Shown: piece by piece, positions 58,322 to 64,000 of the stretch
Layout of the letters: every line of letters begins with the position of its first letter
How positions within the stretch are numbered: position 1 is the first letter of the stretch
IMG/VR virus record: IMGVR_UViG_3300035180_001847
Span: 1-64,000 of that record
Source: a virus
Length of the DNA: 64,000 nt
Strand: one strand, 5' to 3'
Program-made: the position numbers and the translations under genes
Notes under the pieces: model-generated
Database searches by the model: none
The model's input: only the letters and a program-made list of their open reading frames with translations
What the model was told of the DNA's origin: nothing

Positions 58322-60316
58322 TTGAATGATAAAATTACATTCGCCATAGATAAATACCAGCTTCTTAGCGATTCAGAAAATGAGCAACTTGCTAAACTTA
58401 AACTTTTTATCTGTCGTGAAGGAAATAACCTGCATAATTTACCTATATCATGGGATACGATTATTGCAGCGAAAAATTCACTGGTGGGAAAACCGATTCT
58501 AACAAATTATATTCCATACAAAGATGACTTTGGAAGTCACGATCCTCAGGAAAGCCCAGTGGGATGTTTCATAAATGAAAATGATATTTCCGAAGAAAAA
58601 GATGAATATGGTAATAAGTGGTTGACAAGCATTGGTTATATATGGAAAGGATATTTTCCCCAAGTATATGATGTTCTAAGAAAAAGAGACAATAAAAAAG
58701 AAAATTCACCCGTTTCAATGGAAATAGTTGTGTTAGATGGCGATAAAAATGATGATGGAATGTTTAACAGTGTTTCATTATTTAGTTTTATGGGCGTGAC
58801 ACTTCTGGGTTCTAAAGTTCAACCCGCCATTCCAAATGCCAGAGCAACATTGAATTTTACGATGATGTTAGAACAAACCAAACAGCTTCTTCAATATTCA
58901 TATAATCATATTGATTTTCAGATACCGTCCAATGTAAAATCTAATGCTCAAAAAGGTTTAGATTTATATTTTGAAAATAAAAGGGGCGGAAATTCATTTA
59001 ATTTAAGCATGGCTCGTTATCTATCTAAAAATAAGATGATAGAACCAGATAAAGTTAAAAAGCTCCATCGGGCACTACTATCCAAATCCAAACAAGACCT
59101 TGCCAAAGATGGGAATAATTATATTTCATTTATGTTGCTTGGTGGGAAAGCTGGATTGGATTGGTGCAATGGTTTAATAAATGATATGAGTAAGACTGAT
59201 AATCAGAAATCGTCTTACTTTGCGGAGGATGAATATATGAGCACTAATGAATATGGAAAAGGCGAAGCTATTAAAGTTGATAAATCATTTAAGGCAATGG
59301 ATATTAATTCATGGGGAAATGTGGATAAAACTTCTTTGAGAAACAAGGTTTTAAATGCGAGTAATTATAAAACATTGGTAAATGATGTTTATGCTTTAGT
59401 GGAATCTGGATGGGAAGATGCTCCCAGTGAACATCTCAAATATCCAATCATGGTTATTAAAAACGGTGTTGCTGTTTATAATAGATATGGTCTTTCTGCG
59501 GCATTGCAACGCGCAGAGGGTCAAAATGAAAGTGATGTTGTTTCAAAAATTAATGGTATTTATAAGTCATTAGGATTGGACAACGAAAATAAAAGCAAGG
59601 AGGAAAAAAGTTCAATGGCAAAAAAAATGAAAGAAGGTTCTTCCGAAGAAGAAAAACAAGAATCGCCTGAGGAAGAAAAGAAAGAGGATATGGCGACTGA
59701 AGGTTCTAAGGCAGAAGAAGAACAAGAAACCGCATCCGAAGAAAAAGGGGAGCAAGAACAAGGTAGGGGTGATAAGTCTGATTCCGAAAAGAAAATGGCT
59801 AAGTCTAAGAAATCTGCTGAAGGTTCTCCTGAAGAAGAAAAACAAGAATTTCAATTGGAAGATGACAAAGAAGATGCAAAAATGTCTCTCGATGACTATG
59901 CCGATGTTGGAGCAATGATGGCTATGCTTGGTATGGAGACTGAACAGAATCGTTCTCTTGCAAAAGAATTGGTTTCTCCTGAAATGGGAAATTTGTTTGC
60001 CGAGGTTTTTGCTAAGGTAAAAGAATTAGCTGAATTCAAAGCGGATATTGAAAAAGAGAAAATGGCTTATGAAGTTGAAAAAACCATGAGTGAAGTTGAA
60101 TTGCCTGCAACCAAGAAAGAAGAACTTAAGACTGAAGCATCAAAATTTTCTTTGGGGAATATTGATATTTGGAAAAACAAGGTCAAAGCCGAGGCCTATG
60201 AATTTTCAAAAATCAATAAAATGGAAAAGGTAAAAGACAATATCAAAAGATATGCCCTTCCTTTTAACGTGAAAGCCGAAAAGAAAAATGATTCTTTATG
60301 GCAAGGCAATGGTTAA
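58322..60316 (+). CDS. prohead protease fused to a scaffold domain
   Basis: 664 aa from a TTG behind AAGGAGGTGAATATAA. Residues about 1-190 look like a prohead protease (GSHDPQESPVGCF, IGYIWKGYFPQVYDVL, PVSMEIVV with a candidate Ser). A middle helical region follows (WEDAPSEHLKYPIMV), then an E/K-rich coil (residues about 420-510) and an acidic/helical scaffold tail. It would cleave capsid proteins after assembly; the fusion of protease and scaffold is common in phages. Confidence 0.7.
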   Translation: MNDKITFAIDKYQLLSDSENEQLAKLKLFICREGNNLHNLPISWDTIIAAKNSLVGKPILTNYIPYKDDFGSHDPQESPVGCFINENDISEEKDEYGNKWLTSIGYIWKGYFPQVYDVLRKRDNKKENSPVSMEIVVLDGDKNDDGMFNSVSLFSFMGVTLLGSKVQPAIPNARATLNFTMMLEQTKQLLQYSYNHIDFQIPSNVKSNAQKGLDLYFENKRGGNSFNLSMARYLSKNKMIEPDKVKKLHRALLSKSKQDLAKDGNNYISFMLLGGKAGLDWCNGLINDMSKTDNQKSSYFAEDEYMSTNEYGKGEAIKVDKSFKAMDINSWGNVDKTSLRNKVLNASNYKTLVNDVYALVESGWEDAPSEHLKYPIMVIKNGVAVYNRYGLSAALQRAEGQNESDVVSKINGIYKSLGLDNENKSKEEKSSMAKKMKEGSSEEEKQESPEEEKKEDMATEGSKAEEEQETASEEKGEQEQGRGDKSDSEKKMAKSKKSAEGSPEEEKQEFQLEDDKEDAKMSLDDYADVGAMMAMLGMETEQNRSLAKELVSPEMGNLFAEVFAKVKELAEFKADIEKEKMAYEVEKTMSEVELPATKKEELKTEASKFSLGNIDIWKNKVKAEAYEFSKINKMEKVKDNIKRYALPFNVKAEKKNDSLWQGNG

Positions 60317-60331
60317 TAATTAAATAAAACT

Positions 60332-60361
60332 ATTGTGATTTTACCATCACAATTTATTTTT
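60332..60361 (+). terminator. intrinsic terminator
   Basis: ATTGTGAT-TTTACC-ATCACAAT followed by TTATTTTT, between the protease and the capsid genes. Confidence 0.75.
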
Positions 60362-60396
60362 AAATATATAGAAAAGATAATGGAGGATTTTTAAAC

Positions 60397-60942
60397 ATGA
60401 GTCATGGAATTTTAGTACAAGATGCTGTGCAAGCAATGAATATCGATGCGCTTAATCGTAGTGCTGTAGCGGCTGTTGATTTAGATAGGGGCAATGTGTT
60501 TGCGCTTGATGCACAATCTGCGGTTGCCGGACAAACTGAAGCATGGACAGTCGTGCAACCTGCTACTGGAGCGCACTTAACTCATCTTTGGATGTGTTCA
60601 CAACCAGAAGATGTTGTAGTATATAGTGGTTCAAATGCTTATAAGGGACTTAATCCAGACCCTCGCAACTTTTATGTTAAGAGTGGTTTAGTGTTTACGG
60701 CTTTCCAACCTCAAATTGGAGATGTGATTGAATTGAGTGCCGATGCACTTGGAACTGGTTCAGGAGTTGCATCTGCTTACGCCGTTGCCGTTAATGGTAG
60801 TTATCAATTGACTTGGGCTACCGCCCCAATTTCTGGTTTGACACTTACCTATTTGTCAACATCTTACGTTTCTATTGCTGATGGTTCTATTGGCACTCAG
60901 CGTGTTACAATGTACAAATTTGCTGTTGCGGCTTTAGCATAA
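60397..60942 (+). CDS. probable capsid decoration or head protein
   Basis: 181 aa, Ala/Val/Ser-rich, beta-type (DAVQAMNIDALNRSAVA; later SGLTLTYLSTSYVSI). GGAGGATTTTTAAAC precedes the ATG. Directly upstream of the major capsid gene and likely part of the capsid. Confidence 0.55.
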   Translation: MSHGILVQDAVQAMNIDALNRSAVAAVDLDRGNVFALDAQSAVAGQTEAWTVVQPATGAHLTHLWMCSQPEDVVVYSGSNAYKGLNPDPRNFYVKSGLVFTAFQPQIGDVIELSADALGTGSGVASAYAVAVNGSYQLTWATAPISGLTLTYLSTSYVSIADGSIGTQRVTMYKFAVAALA

Positions 60943-60992
60943 TAATCCTTTGGGGTTATAAAATAAAATAGAATATTGGAGGATTAAATTAA

Positions 60993-62138
60993 ATGAAAAT
61001 CTCGAATAAAATTTTAACTTTTGCGGGTGGGGAAGATAAACTTGCTCCTTATTTGATGTTTGCTGATTACTGGAATCATTATCGTGCAGAACATAAAAAG
61101 GGCGATGATGCCAAAAACATTGATTACCAAAAATTTGATAAGAATGGTAATGTAATTAGCTTCTCCCAAAAAGAAGATGAAATGAACAGGGTGCTTCGTG
61201 ATGAAATTATCAGACAAGCATTCAATGGAATCAATCCAACTGAGAATAGTGTTCTTCCTTTGGAGGCATGGGCGACCCATCCTACTTTAAGTTGGGCGAC
61301 ATTCTCGGTTGTTTCTGCAATGATCGATATGGTGTTGCCGGATACAATAATTGAGTCGATTGGTTCTTACACTGATGTTAAAAGTGGAGATTGGGGAGAT
61401 TCTTTCTCTTTTGATATTACTCCCCGTGATTTGTTTGTTGTGTCAAAGCAGGGGCGCGATCGCAGAACAACGGAACTTCGCAAACAATATAAAGGTCAGG
61501 TAACTGTTGTTCCTGAACCTCGTCAATTGTCTGTAAGTGTTTCATTGTATAGAGTTTTGGCTGGCAAAGAATCTTTGGCGGAATTTGTTGCAAAAGTTGT
61601 TCGTTCACTTGAGTCCCAAATGACGGTGGATGTATACAACACATTTGCTACTGCTATGGCCGCTCTCCCAACTTCGCCTGCCAATACGGCCTTGCAGGTT
61701 ACCGGCTATTCTCAGCAATCTCTGGTTGCTTTGGCTGAACGTGTTGGCGCTTGGAATGGCGGAAATCAACCAATTGTGATGGGAACGCGCCTGGCTCTTG
61801 CCAAAATTGTTCCTGATAATGCTGGCTGGCGCTATGATACTGAAAGTGATTATGTCAAGATTGGTTATATTCGCACAATCAGTGGATATGACATCATGAT
61901 GTTGCCACAAGTTGCGGCATGGAACACTCCTTTTGCAACTGTTATTGACGATTCTAAATTGTGGATTGTGTCACCTTCTGCTTCAAAACTCGTGAAATTG
62001 TGTTTGGAAGGTTCAACTTTGAGTAATGTTAGTACAACTTTCCAAAATGCCAATTTAACTCAAAGTGCTTCAATCACTAAATCTTATGGAACTGCTATTG
62101 CAACTTCCGCAATTGCTGGTGTTGTTGCTTTGCAATAA
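60993..62138 (+). CDS. major capsid protein
   Basis: 381 aa. Follows the protease-scaffold gene with its own strong ribosome site (GGAGGATTAAAT). SVVSAMIDMVLPDTIIESIG, PEPRQLSVSVSLYRVLAGK and a C-terminal KSYGTAIATSAIAGV fit a HK97-fold capsid protein. Codon use is smoother, as expected for a highly expressed gene. Confidence 0.75.
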   Translation: MKISNKILTFAGGEDKLAPYLMFADYWNHYRAEHKKGDDAKNIDYQKFDKNGNVISFSQKEDEMNRVLRDEIIRQAFNGINPTENSVLPLEAWATHPTLSWATFSVVSAMIDMVLPDTIIESIGSYTDVKSGDWGDSFSFDITPRDLFVVSKQGRDRRTTELRKQYKGQVTVVPEPRQLSVSVSLYRVLAGKESLAEFVAKVVRSLESQMTVDVYNTFATAMAALPTSPANTALQVTGYSQQSLVALAERVGAWNGGNQPIVMGTRLALAKIVPDNAGWRYDTESDYVKIGYIRTISGYDIMMLPQVAAWNTPFATVIDDSKLWIVSPSASKLVKLCLEGSTLSNVSTTFQNANLTQSASITKSYGTAIATSAIAGVVALQ

Positions 62139-62146
62139 AAATTAAA

Positions 62147-62178
62147 CATGGGATGGAAAATAAAATTTCCATCCCATG
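62147..62178 (+). terminator. stem-loop after the major capsid gene
   Basis: CATGGGATGGAAA pairs with TTTCCATCCCATG; no strong T tract, so it may slow or process rather than end the transcript. Confidence 0.65.
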
Positions 62179-62207
62179 AACATAAAAAATGAAAGAGGAA
62201 AAATAAA

Positions 62208-62873
62208 ATGAGTGAGGAAAAAACAACTAAATTAAAATCAGGAAGATTGAATTCCAAAAAATCTCAAAGAGAAATTGATTTAGAAAAAAAAATTCTTAAA
62301 ATGCAGGAGCAACTGGAAGCAATAAAAGAGCCTCAAACTGAAGGCTCATCTATTTCAGAAGAAGAAAGAATTGACCCAACTGAATATATAAAGGTTATGT
62401 CATTGACTAATCATCTTTTAAATCTTACAACCCAGCCGAGAGGCGGGGGTAAAATATATTCATTTTCAAAGGGATTTGGTGAAGTAAAAAGAATTCCATA
62501 TTCTCATCTTGCTGATATTATTGAAAATCATCAATCTTTTGTTGAAGCTGGGAATTTTTATATTATGGATAAACGTGTTATATCTCAGCATGGTTTGGAT
62601 GATGCTTATGAAAAAATTCTTGATAAAGATAAGATTGAACAGATATTCAATGGAAATAAGAATGATGCTTTAAATCTTTTTAAAATGGCTAATCCTAAAC
62701 AGCAAGGAATGATAATTAATATGCTTATTGAAAAATTACGGGATGATCCAGAGTTTGATTTAAATGTTATTGAAATTATTTCAAAATATTCCAAAGTCAA
62801 TCTTCAAGAAAAAGCAATTTTCGCAAGAGAATTTATGGAAGATGAAGAGAAAGATGAACAAGAAGAAAAATAA
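62208..62873 (+). CDS. hypothetical head-region protein
   Basis: 221 aa. Charged N-terminal coil (KKSQREIDLEKKILKMQEQ), a beta segment (RGGGKIYSFSKGFGEVKRI), and a helical acidic C-terminus. Position suggests a head accessory or assembly factor. Confidence 0.55.
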   Translation: MSEEKTTKLKSGRLNSKKSQREIDLEKKILKMQEQLEAIKEPQTEGSSISEEERIDPTEYIKVMSLTNHLLNLTTQPRGGGKIYSFSKGFGEVKRIPYSHLADIIENHQSFVEAGNFYIMDKRVISQHGLDDAYEKILDKDKIEQIFNGNKNDALNLFKMANPKQQGMIINMLIEKLRDDPEFDLNVIEIISKYSKVNLQEKAIFAREFMEDEEKDEQEEK

Positions 62874-62942
62874 TACGATTCAATTTTTCAAAATTTAGTT
62901 GAAGATAGAAATTAGATAATAAAAAATGATGGAGGTTAAAAA

Positions 62943-63410
62943 ATGGGTACTACTTATCAGGAAATCAATGACCTCTTCATGCTACAAATTCAGGATTATA
63001 GATTAATGGATTTGTATAATACATCCATATTGAATACCACTACGGATTTTGATGTATATTTAATGGGTTTTATGCTTTTGGCAATACCCGACTTTATATA
63101 TTGTACTCAAGACCTTTCAAATAGAGATGATGCAGCCAGAACATTTAATATAGTTTTGACAGATGAAACAAAAAAGATTTTATCTAAATTTATGGTTTTG
63201 GAGTGGTTGGGCAAAGAAGTAAAAGATGTTTTGCAAATGCGTTTGCATGTTCAAGATGCAGATTTCAAAACTTTTGCAGAGGCAAATAATCTCAATGCTA
63301 AACAAGCATCCTATAATATGTTAAGAGAGGAATGCTCTCAATTATTGACAGACATCGCCTATAAAAATAATAATTGGAATAATTGGATTTCTGGGGTTTT
63401 TTATCCATAG
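62943..63410 (+). CDS. putative head-tail connector protein
   Basis: 155 aa, helical (YQEINDLFMLQIQDYRLM, VLEWLGKEVKDVLQMRL). Position after the capsid gene fits a connector or neck adapter. GGAGGTTAAAA precedes the ATG. Confidence 0.55.
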   Translation: MGTTYQEINDLFMLQIQDYRLMDLYNTSILNTTTDFDVYLMGFMLLAIPDFIYCTQDLSNRDDAARTFNIVLTDETKKILSKFMVLEWLGKEVKDVLQMRLHVQDADFKTFAEANNLNAKQASYNMLREECSQLLTDIAYKNNNWNNWISGVFYP

Positions 63411-63419
63411 GTGGGAAAC

Positions 63420-64000
63420 ATGACATATAAATTTATAAATGCATCTAAACCCATGCAAAAAACTCCAAAGGAAATATTAACTAATGATTTTCAAGAGAAT
63501 CTAACAGACCAATTTAAGCAATCTACTGATTGGTACACCATCAAAGAAGAATTTCCATTCGCATCTGGAATTTATAATGATATAGATGTAAGAATAACTC
63601 ATGCAATCGATAGTGTAACAGGAAAGAATTTGGGCGATGATTTTAAAAACATTTTATTTCCAGATTTAAACCATCAATTTCAAATTGGTTCAATGTATTT
63701 TTTTGATAAAAATTATTGGATAGTCATAAATAGCGAAATAAAAAGAAATCTTGCGGCATCTGTTACCATAAAAAGATGTAATGAAGAATTGAGATGGAAA
63801 GATAAAATAACGGGAAAGTTTTATTCAGTTCCATGTAGTATTGGTTACGATGTTCGTATGCCAAGAAATTATTCTACGGCTGGTTCTGCATTGGTTTTGC
63901 CTTCAGGATTCGCTGAAGTTATGACTCAGTTTAATGCTGCGACAAATACGATTTATCCTAATCAAAGATTTTTATTTGGAAATACGAATAATTGGATTGC
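63420..64000 (+). CDS. putative neck or tail-connector protein, cut by the window edge
   Basis: At least 193 aa (MTYKFINASKPMQKTP). Beta-rich (GSMYFFDKNYWIVINSE). Continues past 64000. Head-completion or tail-joining role inferred from position. Confidence 0.5.
   Translation, partial: MTYKFINASKPMQKTPKEILTNDFQENLTDQFKQSTDWYTIKEEFPFASGIYNDIDVRITHAIDSVTGKNLGDDFKNILFPDLNHQFQIGSMYFFDKNYWIVINSEIKRNLAASVTIKRCNEELRWKDKITGKFYSVPCSIGYDVRMPRNYSTAGSALVLPSGFAEVMTQFNAATNTIYPNQRFLFGNTNNWI

Noticed and set aside
58084-58347. Minus-strand frame opposite 58086-58307
   Set aside because: No ribosome site, and it runs against the transcribed late operon.

Overview
This 64 kb window is a large, AT-rich part of a tailed double-stranded DNA phage (Caudoviricetes-type). 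A terminase, portal, prohead protease/scaffold, major capsid and connector block on the + strand runs off the right edge. A tyrosine recombinase (7474-8310) suggests a temperate phage or an integrated prophage. The bacterial host cannot be named from the sequence; many promoters carry a CRP/FNR-like site and the window carries integron-type cassettes, so a host with both is likely. Chloroflexota is a weak guess only.

Layout. Two divergent strong promoters near 40.9 kb split the window. The left arm (about 1-40.9 kb) is read leftward and holds accessory and early genes: two Dam-type methyltransferases, an RNA-repair group (kinase-HD enzyme plus a split RNA ligase, 3.5-5.4 kb), the integrase, a DUF932 protein, a membrane/lipoprotein group (12.4-15.4 kb), and a GH25 endolysin (18.5-20 kb). 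It also holds an array of small genes separated by integron attC-like sites (about 15.6-30.2 kb, with outliers at 1.3-2.1 kb), and then a run of small hypothetical phage genes to 38.1 kb. At 38.2-39.05 kb a low-complexity, hairpin-rich non-coding stretch lies next to a putative replication protein and is the best origin candidate.

The right arm (41-64 kb) is read rightward. It starts with a HEPN-domain protein and a methyltransferase inside plus-oriented attC-like sites. A 910-aa protein with the DxDxDGD loop of YonO/QDE-1-type RNA polymerases follows and probably transcribes part of the phage. Then come an HU-like protein, a holin candidate, a structured RNA plus tRNA-Gly(TCC), a metallophosphoesterase, another structured RNA plus tRNA-Thr(TGT), the terminase genes and the capsid genes. 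The large terminase gene is interrupted by a 339-nt group I intron whose splice sites can be placed to the base.

How the genes work together. Six intact DNA methyltransferases and one remnant suggest self-protection from restriction. The kinase-HD enzyme and RNA ligase look like an RNA-repair answer to host nucleases. A repeated operator, roughly TATGA-N6-TCACT directly upstream of or overlapping the -35 box, marks at least a dozen leftward promoters and suggests one regulator controls the accessory arm. The most unusual features are the attC cassette array without a visible integron integrase, the operator regulon, the YonO-like polymerase, the terL intron, the RNA ligase split by an in-frame TAA, and a well-formed -1 frameshift signal at 13.05 kb.
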